From Paenibacillus sp. JZ16 (GTDB lineage Bacteria > Bacillota > Bacilli > Paenibacillales > Paenibacillaceae), in assembly GCF_015326965.1 (NCBI RefSeq), contig NZ_CP017659.1:6957001-7021000 (forward strand): 64,000 nucleotides of DNA. Direction: 5' to 3'. The notes beneath the pieces are model-generated. The model did not search any database and was not told the origin of the DNA. It saw only the letters and a list, made by a program, of their open reading frames with translations. Of the stretch, positions 25,375 through 35,204 are shown one piece after another. How positions within the stretch are numbered: position 1 is the first letter of the stretch; every line of letters begins with the position of its first letter. The position numbers were made by a program, and so were the translations under genes.

Positions 25375-25599
25375 ATGGAAAACGTTCAAAACGGGGATTA
25401 TTTTATCGTCAAAGCGCTGGACCATGGCGTGCAGGTGATCGGCCTTACCCGCGGTCAGGACACCCGGTTTCATCATACCGAGAAGCTGGACAAAGGCGAG
25501 GTCATTATCGCACAGTTCACGGATCATACGTCTGCGGTGAAAATACGCGGCAAAGCAGAGGTCATGACCAAGCACGGGAAAATTGAATCCGGCATCTGA
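25375..25599 (+). CDS. mtrB: trp RNA-binding attenuation protein TRAP
   Basis: 74 residues, clearly TRAP. The core [27 protein letters not shown] is near-identical to the B. subtilis protein, as are the RNA-contacting positions: the Lys of EKLDKGE and the K-x-R of AVKIRG. TRAP forms an 11-mer ring that, when tryptophan-bound, wraps (G/U)AG-repeat RNA and promotes trp leader termination. A matching repeat array lies upstream of trpE at 36733-36792. folE (mtrA), its operon partner in B. subtilis, is absent here. GAGGAGG before the ATG. Confidence 0.97.
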   Translation: MENVQNGDYFIVKALDHGVQVIGLTRGQDTRFHHTEKLDKGEVIIAQFTDHTSAVKIRGKAEVMTKHGKIESGI

Positions 25600-25621
25600 A
25601 TAGGATTAATATCTATGGCTA

Positions 25622-25650
25622 AGCCCCACCAAATTGGTGGGGCTTTTTTA
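25622..25650 (+). terminator. Terminator of mtrB
   Basis: AGCCCCACC (25622-25630), loop AAATT, GGTGGGGCT (25636-25644), then TTTTTT. Confidence 0.93.
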
Positions 25651-25774
25651 TGTTTGATGTTTCTATGGATGAATTGTGTGTTAACGAATTGTTAAAGGTA
25701 TCCTTGTTGGATACGAGAACGTTGTATATACTAGCGGAAATGAATAAAAATACGAAAGGATGTTTGAAGAAATC

Positions 25775-26347
25775 ATGGCTAAACAATACAGAGACGGACA
25801 GTATATCGTGGTCCCTGAAAATCCGGTATCCATGTTTTTGTTCAGCAGTACGCGCTCGGCGTGGATATGGCTGCTTGTGAGGCTGTATCTCGGATACGCC
25901 TGGTTAACGTCGGGATTGAAAAAGCTGACGGCTGAAGCCTGGACGGGAAGCGAAGCCGGAGCGGCCATTCAGGGATTTGTCGGGGGAGCGCTGGCTAAGG
26001 CGGAAGAGGGGAAGGACGTCACGGGATGGTATGCTTCTTTTCTCGAAGGATTTGTGCTCCCTAACGCCAAGCTGTTTTCGTATATGGTGGCCTTCGGTGA
26101 GGTATTGGTCGGACTCGGGCTGATATTGGGTCTGCTGACGGGGATTGCCGCGTTTTTCGGCGGATTAATGAATGCCAGCTTTTTATTCGCGGGCACGGTA
26201 AGCTCCAATCCATTATTGTTTATCCTGGCTACCTGGCTCGTAATGGCCTGGAAAGTGGCGGGCTGGTATGGTCTGGACCGCTGGGCGCTGCCGCTGCTGG
26301 GTACGCCTTGGAGCCGCAGGCGGAAGGATCAGAACATCCCGGAATAA
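25775..26347 (+). CDS. DoxX-family membrane protein
   Basis: 190 residues with about four hydrophobic helices. The segment LVRLYLGYAWLTSGLKKL, then GEVLVGLGLILGLLTGIAAFFGGLMN matches the DoxX/DoxD superfamily, whose archaeal member is the small subunit of thiosulfate:quinone oxidoreductase. Bacillus homologues are linked to respiration or thiol stress, but the role here is undetermined. It lies next to quinone biosynthesis genes. ATG 25775 is preferred; ATG 25760 overlaps the AAAGGA site. Confidence 0.78.
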   Translation: MAKQYRDGQYIVVPENPVSMFLFSSTRSAWIWLLVRLYLGYAWLTSGLKKLTAEAWTGSEAGAAIQGFVGGALAKAEEGKDVTGWYASFLEGFVLPNAKLFSYMVAFGEVLVGLGLILGLLTGIAAFFGGLMNASFLFAGTVSSNPLLFILATWLVMAWKVAGWYGLDRWALPLLGTPWSRRRKDQNIPE

Positions 26348-26430
26348 ATGTGATCTTGCTCCAAAAGTAACATTCGTCACATTTGTAAACTCGTTTGTCA
26401 AGTACAATTCCAACAGACCACGGCCATGAA

Positions 26431-26468
26431 ATCCTTTAATCTGAAATCAGATCAATTGGATAAAGGAT
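26431..26468 (+). promoter_or_regulatory. Hairpin covering the ribosome binding site of the MenA-like gene
   Basis: ATCCTTTA (26431-26438) is perfectly complementary to TAAAGGAT (26461-26468), which contains the ribosome binding site AAAGGA. A second perfect stem (ATCTG/CAGAT, 26439-26452) stacks inside. The fold would hide the site before ATG 26476, so translation may be controlled. Confidence 0.55.
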
Positions 26469-26475
26469 GATGGTC

Positions 26476-27438
26476 ATGGGAATCCGGGCTTTTTTTAAAC
26501 TGGTGGAAATACAGACAAAGGTAGCCAGCATGATTCCGTTCCTGTTCGGCACTTTGTATGCGTTGTTTCGTTTTCAGCAGTTCGATGGGTATCATTTTGC
26601 CCTGATGCTGGCATCATTGCTGTCGTTTGATATGGCAACGACGGCCATCAATAACTATTACGACTATAAAAAAGCGATTAAAAAGAACGGGTTCGGTTAC
26701 GAGCAGCACAATGCCATTGTACGTTATAACCTCAAGGAGCCTGCGGTCGTCTCCGTCATCATCGTACTGCTATTGACAGCCGTTGGTGCAGGGATTGCGC
26801 TGTTCTTATCTACGGGCTGGTTAATCCTGCTGCTGGGGGGATTGTCTTTTGCCGTAGGGATATTATATTCGTTCGGACCGATTCCGATCTCGCGGATGCC
26901 GCTAGGCGAGCTGTTCTCCGGATTGTTTATGGGATTTGTCATCCTATTTATTTCGGCATGGATCCATGCCGAGGGTGGCCATCTGGCGGTTCTGGATCTC
27001 CAGGGCGGCGTTCTGTCCCTTCAGGTGAACCTTCCCGAGGTACTGCTGCTGCTGGTGGTATCACTGCCGGCCATTCTGGGGATTGCCAACATCATGCTGG
27101 CCAACAACATCTGCGACATGGATGAGGATATGGAGAACAAGCGGTATACGCTGCCCGTATATATAGGATTCAGGCCATCTCTAAAGCTGTTCCGAATTCT
27201 GTACTGCCTTGCTTATCTGGATCTGGTGGCTCTTCTCCTGATGAAGGTGCATCCCGTGTTAATTCTTCTGGTGTTCGTCACCCTTGTCCCGGTTTATAAA
27301 AAAAGCGCACTGTTCACCGCCCATCCTTCCAAAGAGAAGACATTTGTGATCGCGGTGCAAAATTTCGTCCTCATGAATCTGGCGAGGATCGCTGCGCTGG
27401 GAGTAGCCGTGGCATGGACATCTCGATCGTTATTCTAA
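26476..27438 (+). CDS. UbiA-superfamily prenyltransferase, MenA-like
   Basis: 320 residues, polytopic. The two aspartate-rich motifs of aromatic prenyltransferases are present: NNYYDYKKA (first motif, about 59-67) and NNICDMDEDMENKRYTLPV (second, about 213). Sequence style is that of MenA, 1,4-dihydroxy-2-naphthoate polyprenyltransferase, which attaches the isoprenoid tail in the classical menaquinone route. A second UbiA-type prenyltransferase lies 3 kb downstream (29827), so one of the two may have another substrate. Start ATG 26476, since the AAAGGA site overlaps the earlier ATG at 26467. Confidence 0.82.
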   Translation: MGIRAFFKLVEIQTKVASMIPFLFGTLYALFRFQQFDGYHFALMLASLLSFDMATTAINNYYDYKKAIKKNGFGYEQHNAIVRYNLKEPAVVSVIIVLLLTAVGAGIALFLSTGWLILLLGGLSFAVGILYSFGPIPISRMPLGELFSGLFMGFVILFISAWIHAEGGHLAVLDLQGGVLSLQVNLPEVLLLLVVSLPAILGIANIMLANNICDMDEDMENKRYTLPVYIGFRPSLKLFRILYCLAYLDLVALLLMKVHPVLILLVFVTLVPVYKKSALFTAHPSKEKTFVIAVQNFVLMNLARIAALGVAVAWTSRSLF

Positions 27439-27462
27439 ACCGAATCGGCTCGTTTTACCTGA

Positions 27463-27486
27463 AGCAGGCATAGCCTGCTTTTTTTC
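27463..27486 (+). terminator. Terminator of the MenA-like gene
   Basis: AGCAGGC (27463-27469), loop ATA (27470-27472), GCCTGCT (27473-27479), then seven T. Confidence 0.9.
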
Positions 27487-27550
27487 TTTATACAATGAGG
27501 TATGGACTCATGAGGAGCAGAAGAAACTAGGAATAGAGGAGGTTTAGGAC

Positions 27551-28093
27551 ATGAAGCACTGGCAATCCGTACGAGCCGTACTCCTGCCCGCGGCGATAGC
27601 ATTTATCATGCTCGCAATGTTAATGGGTCTTCAATCGCAAGCCCGTTATAAGGTCGGCGCTGTGGCAGCGGCGATTCCCTATCACAGTCGGGAGTTAAGC
27701 GATGCCAAACTCGTGGACTCCCTAATGAATCTTCCTCTTCATCTGAAAATAAGCCGGGCAGATTATGATGAAGGCGCCCTGACGCTGGATATCAAATTAA
27801 GCGACCCCCCGGAAACGGCCGCCGAGGTATATGAGGATATCGCCAGCATTATGTCATTTACCTTCGAAGGAACGGATAATGTGCAGCAGTTGTATCTAAG
27901 GGTGGTAGCCATCGATCGCTGGGGAGGGAAGCGGTATCTGCTGCTGGCTTCGAACATGAACAAGGATGCCTGGGACTTGCGCAATGCAGAAGCTCTAACC
28001 CAGCTTGAGAACGGCGATGTTCCGCCATCCGTTGCGGCCCCTCTTAACCTGACATTTACGAATCTTTGGCTAAAGCAGTTCAGCAGGCCTTGA
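27551..28093 (+). CDS. Membrane-anchored protein of unknown function
   Basis: 180 residues, not recognised. An N-terminal anchor or uncleaved signal (about 8-27, VLLPAAIAFIMLAMLMGL) precedes an extracytoplasmic alpha/beta domain with SLMNLPLHLKISRADYDEGALTLDIKL, a pattern that resembles secreted DUF-type domains in Bacillales. GAGGAGG before ATG. It sits directly upstream of hepS and may be part of that transcript. Confidence 0.7.
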   Translation: MKHWQSVRAVLLPAAIAFIMLAMLMGLQSQARYKVGAVAAAIPYHSRELSDAKLVDSLMNLPLHLKISRADYDEGALTLDIKLSDPPETAAEVYEDIASIMSFTFEGTDNVQQLYLRVVAIDRWGGKRYLLLASNMNKDAWDLRNAEALTQLENGDVPPSVAAPLNLTFTNLWLKQFSRP

Positions 28094-28205
28094 AAGGGGT
28101 AAAATAGTAGATAGCAGGGCATGTACGTGCCTTGAACATGTGTTATAATAGATTGGATTGTGGGCTCAATTGGACAAAAGAACATCAAGTGCACGGAGGC
28201 TGAGA

Positions 28206-29066
28206 ATGAAATCGTATCGCGTACCAGAACTGGCAGAGAAATATTTAAATTATGATATGATTCAGAACCACACGGAACTTCCGAATTTTCCGGATGCCCG
28301 TGTTCATTTGCTATACATATTTTTAAAGGATTCGGGACGAAATCTTGCCGGACATGAAGAATTGTACGCACTGGTTACCTCACTGGTTCAGGTGGGACTC
28401 GATACGCATGAGAGCATCGACGTTACGGAGGGCAATCAAGGAGAGGCGATGATGCGATCCCGGCAGTTAAAAGTGCTTGCAGGGGATTATTTCAGCAGCC
28501 GTTTTTATCAACTCCTTGCCTTAAAGGGCGAAATTGCTGTCATCTCGCTTCTTAGCAAGGCTGTCAGCGATGTTAATGTGATGAAGATGAGATTATACGG
28601 CAAAATGAAAAAAACGCTGCTGCCTTCTGAAGAATATCTACGGCTAACGGTACAGCTGAATATGCAGCTGTTTCTTTCTTTTACTCCGCTGCTTGAAGTG
28701 TCCGTACAAGAAACATGGGAGAAGCTGCTCAAGGAAATTACGGAATGTGAGACGCTTGTGCAGGAGATGGAACGCTGTGCGACGCCTGAAGTCGGCAGAT
28801 GTGGTTACGTGTACTGGCATCTGATCGAGTCAGGGAGCGACGAGGAACGGAAGATGCTGGTTGGCAAGAAAACGGATATGAAGGACTGGAGGAAGCTGAT
28901 CCTGAAGCACAAGGTTTCGGAGAAACTGCTGGACAAGCTGCGCGAGTCCGTAAATGCCGTACAGCTGCTGCTGGCAAACCGTGTAGGAGAGAGCCCGTAC
29001 GCCGGTATGCTGGACCCGTTCCTGAAACGGCTAAGCACGTACCGGTGCGTCGTAAGTGAAGGGTAG
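28206..29066 (+). CDS. hepS: Heptaprenyl diphosphate synthase component 1
   Basis: 286 residues, the regulatory, non-catalytic subunit of the two-part enzyme that makes the C35 isoprenoid tail of menaquinone-7. The DSGRNLAGHEELYALVTSLVQVGLDTHESI segment is the HepS signature; the later MRSRQLKVLAGDYFSSRFYQLLA is also typical. No Asp-rich catalytic motif is seen, as expected. Start ATG 28206 with CGGAGG 5 bases upstream; the in-frame start at 28158 has no site. It opens the hepS-menG-ubiA-ubiX-hepT block. Confidence 0.88.
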   Translation: MKSYRVPELAEKYLNYDMIQNHTELPNFPDARVHLLYIFLKDSGRNLAGHEELYALVTSLVQVGLDTHESIDVTEGNQGEAMMRSRQLKVLAGDYFSSRFYQLLALKGEIAVISLLSKAVSDVNVMKMRLYGKMKKTLLPSEEYLRLTVQLNMQLFLSFTPLLEVSVQETWEKLLKEITECETLVQEMERCATPEVGRCGYVYWHLIESGSDEERKMLVGKKTDMKDWRKLILKHKVSEKLLDKLRESVNAVQLLLANRVGESPYAGMLDPFLKRLSTYRCVVSEG

Positions 29067-29075
29067 GGGGATGCT

Positions 29076-29834
29076 GTGGATAATCAAACAACCAAGTTAG
29101 ACATGAGTAAGCATGACGGCAAAAATCCAAAAGAGCAATACGTCCATTCCGTCTTTGAAAGCATTTCGGGAAAATATGATATGATGAATGATATTCTCAG
29201 CTTTCGAAGACATAAAGCTTGGCGCAAGTTTACGATGAAGAAGATGAACATGCGCCATGGCGATACGGCCATCGATCTATGCTGCGGTACTTGCGACTGG
29301 ACGATTAGTATGGCACAGGCAAGTGAATCCGGACACATAGTTGGACTCGATTTCAGTGAGGGGATGCTGAATGTCGGCCGGGGCAAGGTTGCCAAACATG
29401 GGCTGGACCAACAGGTGGAGCTGGTTCAGGGAAACGCCATGAGCCTGCCGTTCGAAGACAATCAGTTCGACTACGCGACGATCGGTTTCGGTCTTCGCAA
29501 TGTACCGGATTACATGCAGGTTCTGCATGAGATGAAACGCGTGGTTAAGCCTGGCGGGATGGTTGTATGTTTGGAACTGTCCAAGCCGACTTGGCAGCCG
29601 TTCAAAGGCATTTATTATTTCTACTTTCAACAAGTGCTGCCTCGGATGGGGAAACTGGTAGCCAAGCGTTACGAGCAGTATAAGTGGCTGCCAGAATCGC
29701 TGGCGTTGTTCCCAGGACGAGAGGAGCTTGCCGAAGCTTTCCGTCAGACCGGACTTCAACAGGTTCAGGCCTATCCCTTGACTGGTGGCATAGCAGCCTT
29801 ACATATTGGGATCAAGGAGAATCTGGATGTTTAA
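29076..29834 (+). CDS. menG: Demethylmenaquinone methyltransferase
   Basis: 252 residues. Methylates demethylmenaquinone with SAM as the last step of menaquinone synthesis. Class I methyltransferase motifs: DLCCGTCDW (SAM-binding motif I), GLDFSEGML and GFGLRNVPD, the UbiE/MenG signature, plus the N-terminal [17 protein letters not shown]. Start GTG 29076 with AGGGGGA upstream. It overlaps the next prenyltransferase by 8 bp. The C terminus ([12 protein letters not shown]) is standard. Confidence 0.96.
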   Translation: MDNQTTKLDMSKHDGKNPKEQYVHSVFESISGKYDMMNDILSFRRHKAWRKFTMKKMNMRHGDTAIDLCCGTCDWTISMAQASESGHIVGLDFSEGMLNVGRGKVAKHGLDQQVELVQGNAMSLPFEDNQFDYATIGFGLRNVPDYMQVLHEMKRVVKPGGMVVCLELSKPTWQPFKGIYYFYFQQVLPRMGKLVAKRYEQYKWLPESLALFPGREELAEAFRQTGLQQVQAYPLTGGIAALHIGIKENLDV

Positions 29835-30699
29835 GAAAATAGGAACTTATCTTGAAATGATTAAAGTGGAGCATACACTGTTTGCTCTGCCTTTCGCTTT
29901 TATGGGGGCGATTCTAGGATCGGCCGTCGTGTTTGACCAGCTACCATCCTGGGGAGATATCGGATGGATCTTTCTTGCCATGTTCGGTGCACGCAGCGCT
30001 GCGTTCGGATTGAATCGGCTCACGGATCAGCATATCGATGCCAAGAACCCCCGCACCGCAAGTCGCGCCATTCCGGCAGGCCTGCTAAAACCGCTGGAAG
30101 TTATCTTATTCATTATTCTGTCTTTCGCGGTGTTTTTCTGGGCCACTTACATGCTGGATCCGTTTGCATTCCGTTTGCTGCCTATCGCTATTTTTATGCT
30201 TATTATTTATTCATATACCAAACGGTTTACTTGGCTTTGCCATCTGGTGCTCGGGCTTACAACGGCGCTTGCTCCGCTTGGCGGATGGGTTGCGGTAACC
30301 GGTCAAATCGACTGGAAGGCCATTGTATTCTATATCGCGCTTGCGTTCTGGACGGCGGGATTTGATATTGTTTACGCGTGCCAGGATGAGAAGTTTGATG
30401 CAAAAGAAAAGCTGTACTCGATTCCTTCCCGGTTCGGTTTGCATAAAGCGTTGTGGTTCGCACGCGGTTTTCACGTAGTAACGGCTATCGGCTTTATCAT
30501 TCTTTTCTTTGTCACACCGGTTGGCTGGTGGTATCTGATCGGCATGGTCATCGCCTGCGGAATTTTGTTCTATCAGCATTACATCTTGTCGCCAAACGAT
30601 ATGAGCCGTCTGCAAACCGCCTTTTTTACGATGAACAGTACACTGAGCATCATTCTGTTTGTATTCACTCTGATTGATTTGGTGGTGCGGTATATCTGA
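29827..30699 (+). CDS. mqnP: UbiA-family prenyltransferase, probable menaquinone MqnP type
   Basis: 290 residues, polytopic. Motif 1 is N63-RLTD67-QHI-D71, the canonical NRxxDxxxD of UbiA, and motif 2 is [11 protein letters not shown]. This is the UbiA (4-hydroxybenzoate polyprenyltransferase) subgroup, distinct from MenA. In bacteria that use the futalosine route, a UbiA-like enzyme, MqnP, prenylates the dihydroxynaphthoate precursor, and it is commonly encoded with UbiX/UbiD-like genes, as here with ubiX directly after. Start ATG 29827 has AAGGAGA 6 bases upstream. The futalosine assignment is inference from context. Confidence 0.8.
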   Translation: MFKKIGTYLEMIKVEHTLFALPFAFMGAILGSAVVFDQLPSWGDIGWIFLAMFGARSAAFGLNRLTDQHIDAKNPRTASRAIPAGLLKPLEVILFIILSFAVFFWATYMLDPFAFRLLPIAIFMLIIYSYTKRFTWLCHLVLGLTTALAPLGGWVAVTGQIDWKAIVFYIALAFWTAGFDIVYACQDEKFDAKEKLYSIPSRFGLHKALWFARGFHVVTAIGFIILFFVTPVGWWYLIGMVIACGILFYQHYILSPNDMSRLQTAFFTMNSTLSIILFVFTLIDLVVRYI

Positions 30700-31301
30700 T
30701 GAAATCCTTGCGCAGAAAAAGCTGGGTTGTCGGGATAACGGGAGCCAGCGGCAGCATATACGGAGTTCGCCTTACGGAGAGCCTGCTCTCGCTGGGCTAT
30801 GATGTGCAGTTGATCATTTCCAATGCGGGATGGCGTGTTCTGAAGGAGGAAATGGGCTTTCAGGCAGGCAACCGCGAAGAAGTGCTGGCCGAGAAATTCG
30901 GCGGATATGAGGGGAGTGTCATCTACCATCCGATCTCCGACATCGGGGCAACGATAGCCAGTGGATCTTACCTTGTGGAAGGCATGATCATCATGCCATG
31001 CTCTATGGGGACATTATCCTCGGTCGCTCACGGCTCTTCCGACAATCTGATGGGACGCGCCGCGGATGTGATGATGAAAGAAGGCCGTCCTCTGGTGCTT
31101 GTCCCGAGAGAAACGCCTCTGCATGCGATTCACCTGGAGAACATGCTGGCGCTGGCCAAACTTGGCGTCAAAATCATTCCCGCGATGCCTGCGTTCTATT
31201 ACGGACCGAAGACCATTGATGATATCGTGAATTTTCTGGTCGGCAAGGTATTGGACAGCTTGCGCATTGATCATCAATTGTATACGAGATGGGGAGAATA
31301 G
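30699..31301 (+). CDS. ubiX: Flavin prenyltransferase UbiX
   Basis: 200 residues with the UbiX Rossmann start GITGASGSIYGVRL and the ATIASGSYLVEGMIIMPCSMGTLSSVAHG segment. UbiX makes prenylated FMN, the cofactor of UbiD-type decarboxylases. Together with the preceding UbiA-type gene this fits decarboxylation of prenylated 1,4-dihydroxy-6-naphthoate in the futalosine menaquinone route (MqnL/MqnM type). No UbiD partner is encoded in this window. The start overlaps the upstream stop by one base (TGATG). Confidence 0.93.
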   Translation: MKSLRRKSWVVGITGASGSIYGVRLTESLLSLGYDVQLIISNAGWRVLKEEMGFQAGNREEVLAEKFGGYEGSVIYHPISDIGATIASGSYLVEGMIIMPCSMGTLSSVAHGSSDNLMGRAADVMMKEGRPLVLVPRETPLHAIHLENMLALAKLGVKIIPAMPAFYYGPKTIDDIVNFLVGKVLDSLRIDHQLYTRWGE

Positions 31302-31432
31302 CAGGCCGGGCCGCATCCAAGGAGCTAGCGCTGTTGTTATGACGACTTAACGAACCTGTGCTACGATTTGGACGAACGACAACAAAGAAGGGTTACGCTT
31401 ATATTTCAAGTTCGTAGGTGAGCTAGGCCTGC
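31301..31432. other. Structured 190-bp spacer before hepT
   Basis: This non-coding gap breaks an otherwise tightly packed operon. GCAGGCC (31301-31307) pairs with GGCCTGC (31426-31432), and nested within it CTACGA (31361-31366) pairs with TCGTAG (31412-31417). No terminator-like T-run and no clear promoter were found between 31302 and 31491. It may be a processed or regulatory RNA part of the leader of hepT. Confidence 0.4.
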
Positions 31433-31491
31433 TAAGATCGCAAGGTAGTGCCGGAGTGATGGAATGAGAATCTAAGCATACGGGTGAAAAG

Positions 31492-32466
31492 ATGAAACGA
31501 TTTGACATATTCGGAACCTTAAAAAAAGATATGGACGTTATTGAGAAGGAACTCTATCTCAGCGTCGAAGGCGACAGCCCAGAGCTAACCGAGACTTCCT
31601 TGCATCTGCTTAGAGCAGGAGGCAAGCGACTCCGTCCTGTTTTTGTGCTGATGGGCGGTAAGTTCGGCGACTATGACATTGACAAGCTGAAGCATGTGGC
31701 CGTCCCGCTCGAGATGATTCACAGTGCATCGCTCGTTCATGATGACGTGATCGATGATGCGGACACGCGGCGAGGTAAGCCAACGGTAAAGGCGAAGTGG
31801 GACAACCGGATTGCCATGTATACCGGCGACTATATATACGGCAAGGCGCTGGAGTTGACGACCCAACTGAAGCAGCCAGAGATTCATCAAATTCTCGCCA
31901 AGGCCATGGTCGAGATGTCCATCGGGGAAATGGAGCAGATTCGTGATTTCTTTAATACTGATCAGGACGTCAGAAGGTACCTTCTGCGTATTCGCCGCAA
32001 AACGTCGCTCTTGATTGCCGTCAGCTGCCAGCTCGGAGCACTGGCTGCGGATGCGGACCGCAAGGTCGCAAACAGCCTGTATCGATTCGGATATAACGTC
32101 GGCATGGCCTTTCAGATTCAGGATGATCTTCTGGATCTGTGCGGGACGGAGAAGCAGATTGGCAAACCGCCGGGGAGCGATATGAGGCAGGGGAATATTA
32201 CGCTGCCCGTTATATTTGCTCTCGAAGATAGCAAACGGAGGGAGTCGCTGCTGCAAGAGCTGGATCGGATTCATGCACTGAATGGCCAGTGTGATGTGAC
32301 TGACGCCGTGAAGCTTGTAACCTCAAGCGATGGTATATCGAGATCTGAGGCGCTCGCTGATCGGTATATCCGTAAAGCATTGGCCGCATTGGATACATTG
32401 CCTGACATCAAGACCAAAAAACAGCTTAGAGATATCGCAAATTTTATTACAAAGCGGTCATATTAG
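31492..32466 (+). CDS. hepT: Heptaprenyl diphosphate synthase component 2
   Basis: 324 residues, the catalytic subunit paired with HepS. The first Asp-rich motif DDVIDDADTRRG (about 84-95) and second DDLLDLCG (about 212-219) are the FARM/SARM regions of trans-prenyltransferases. GGKRLRPVFVLMGG binds isopentenyl diphosphate. Makes the menaquinone side chain. ATG 31492 follows a rather weak site. As in B. subtilis it precedes ndk. Confidence 0.95.
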   Translation: MKRFDIFGTLKKDMDVIEKELYLSVEGDSPELTETSLHLLRAGGKRLRPVFVLMGGKFGDYDIDKLKHVAVPLEMIHSASLVHDDVIDDADTRRGKPTVKAKWDNRIAMYTGDYIYGKALELTTQLKQPEIHQILAKAMVEMSIGEMEQIRDFFNTDQDVRRYLLRIRRKTSLLIAVSCQLGALAADADRKVANSLYRFGYNVGMAFQIQDDLLDLCGTEKQIGKPPGSDMRQGNITLPVIFALEDSKRRESLLQELDRIHALNGQCDVTDAVKLVTSSDGISRSEALADRYIRKALAALDTLPDIKTKKQLRDIANFITKRSY

Positions 32467-32568
32467 CCTTAACCATGAGGTTGCTTTCTGTTAAAATACG
32501 GGTACAAACATGTAACATCACCTGAGCATGGAATGATTGTTCAATATCCTAGAATGAGGGGAAGCGTG

Positions 32569-33865
<1,297 letters not shown>

Positions 33866-33886
33866 AGACAGCTAATCATAACGCAT

Positions 33887-33924
33887 AAGCGCTTTTCAAT
33901 CCGAAGGATGAGAGGCGCTTTTGC
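33887..33924 (+). terminator. Terminator of cheR
   Basis: AAGCGC and following bases (33887-33902) pair with GGATGAGAGGCGCTT (33906-33920) with a few mismatches, then TTTG. Moderate strength. Confidence 0.6.
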
Positions 33925-34033
33925 TTGTCTTGAGGCATTCTTGTCAAAGCGTTAGACCTATACTATAATGAGCAGAAGATATTTACGGAGTTTAGCGGTT
34001 TAACGCTTAAAAGTTTAAAGGGGGAAAAGCATC

Positions 34034-35203
34034 ATGAGCTTACGCTTTTTAACTGCCGGGGAAACGCACGGTCCTCAGCTGACAACTATAATCGAAGGAC
34101 TTCCAAGTAATTTGGAGCTTGATTTCGAAGCATTGAACTTTCAGCTTCATCGGAGACAGAAGGGATATGGCCGGGGACGCCGCATGCAGATCGAGAAGGA
34201 TACCGCGCAAATCCTAGGAGGTGTGCGTCACGGCTATACAACCGGTGCGCCCATCGCGTTGGTCGTGCAGAATAATGACTGGAAGCATTGGCAGAACATT
34301 ATGAACGTGGAGCCGATTGAGGGCAACGACGAGGTGAAAAGACGGGTACACCGTCCAAGACCGGGACATGCCGACTTAAACGGCGGTTTGAAATACAATT
34401 TGAAGGATCTGCGTAACGTGCTGGAACGCTCCAGTGCCCGTGAAACCACAGTTCGCGTAGCGGTAGGTGCTATCGCGAGACAATTCCTGGCACAATTCGG
34501 CGTTAAAGTGGCAGGCCAGGTCATCCGGATTGGCGAGATCGAAGCTCCCCCGCACAATCTTTCGATCGATGAGCTGATCGAGCGTACGGAAGCCTCCTCG
34601 GTTCGCGTGGTGGACGAAGAGACCGAGAAGAAAATGGAAGCCTACATAGACCAGATCAAAAAAGAAGGCGACTCCATCGGCGGCATCGTGGAATGCATCA
34701 TCGAAGGCGTGCCGGTCGGATTGGGCAGCCATGTCCAATATGACCGCAAGCTGGATGGCCGCATCGCACAGGGCGTGATGTCGATTAATGCCTTTAAGGG
34801 CGTTGAGGTCGGAATCGGATTTGAAGCGGGCCAATTGCCCGGTTCCCAGGTACATGACGAGATTATGTACAGCGAAGAGCGCGGATACCACCGTGCAACC
34901 AATCGCCTGGGCGGATTTGAAGGCGGGATGACCAACGGCATGCCGATCGTCGTTCGAGGCGTCATGAAGCCGATTCCGACGCTGTACAAGCCGCTCCAAA
35001 GCGTGGATATCGATACAAAGGAAGCTTTCACGGCTCAGGTTGAACGCTCGGATGCCTGTGCGGTTCCGGCCGCCAGCGTTGTCATGGAGCATGTTGTGAC
35101 ATGGGAAGTAGCGAAGGCTTTCCTTGAGAAGTTTGGCGGTGATTCGATGGAAGAAATTCATGCGAATTACCAGAACTACCTGAAGCAGCTGGAGAACTAC
35201 TAA
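34034..35203 (+). CDS. aroC: Chorismate synthase
   Basis: 389 residues. Converts 5-enolpyruvylshikimate-3-phosphate to chorismate with reduced FMN. Conserved start [14 protein letters not shown], the [15 protein letters not shown] segment, the [14 protein letters not shown] and RSSARETT motifs, and [10 protein letters not shown]. Ribosome binding site AAAGGGGG. B. subtilis calls this gene aroF. The first gene of the aro-trp supraoperon. Downstream aroB starts 2 bases after the stop. Confidence 0.97.
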   Translation: MSLRFLTAGETHGPQLTTIIEGLPSNLELDFEALNFQLHRRQKGYGRGRRMQIEKDTAQILGGVRHGYTTGAPIALVVQNNDWKHWQNIMNVEPIEGNDEVKRRVHRPRPGHADLNGGLKYNLKDLRNVLERSSARETTVRVAVGAIARQFLAQFGVKVAGQVIRIGEIEAPPHNLSIDELIERTEASSVRVVDEETEKKMEAYIDQIKKEGDSIGGIVECIIEGVPVGLGSHVQYDRKLDGRIAQGVMSINAFKGVEVGIGFEAGQLPGSQVHDEIMYSEERGYHRATNRLGGFEGGMTNGMPIVVRGVMKPIPTLYKPLQSVDIDTKEAFTAQVERSDACAVPAASVVMEHVVTWEVAKAFLEKFGGDSMEEIHANYQNYLKQLENY

Positions 35204-35204
35204 T

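Noticed and set aside
26476..27438. Certain assignment of this gene as menA
   Set aside because: The motif style is MenA-like, but a second prenyltransferase in a better quinone context makes the substrate uncertain, so no gene symbol was given.
34376..35161. 261-codon minus-strand frame
   Set aside because: Lies fully inside aroC on the other strand, with no ribosome site or homology.
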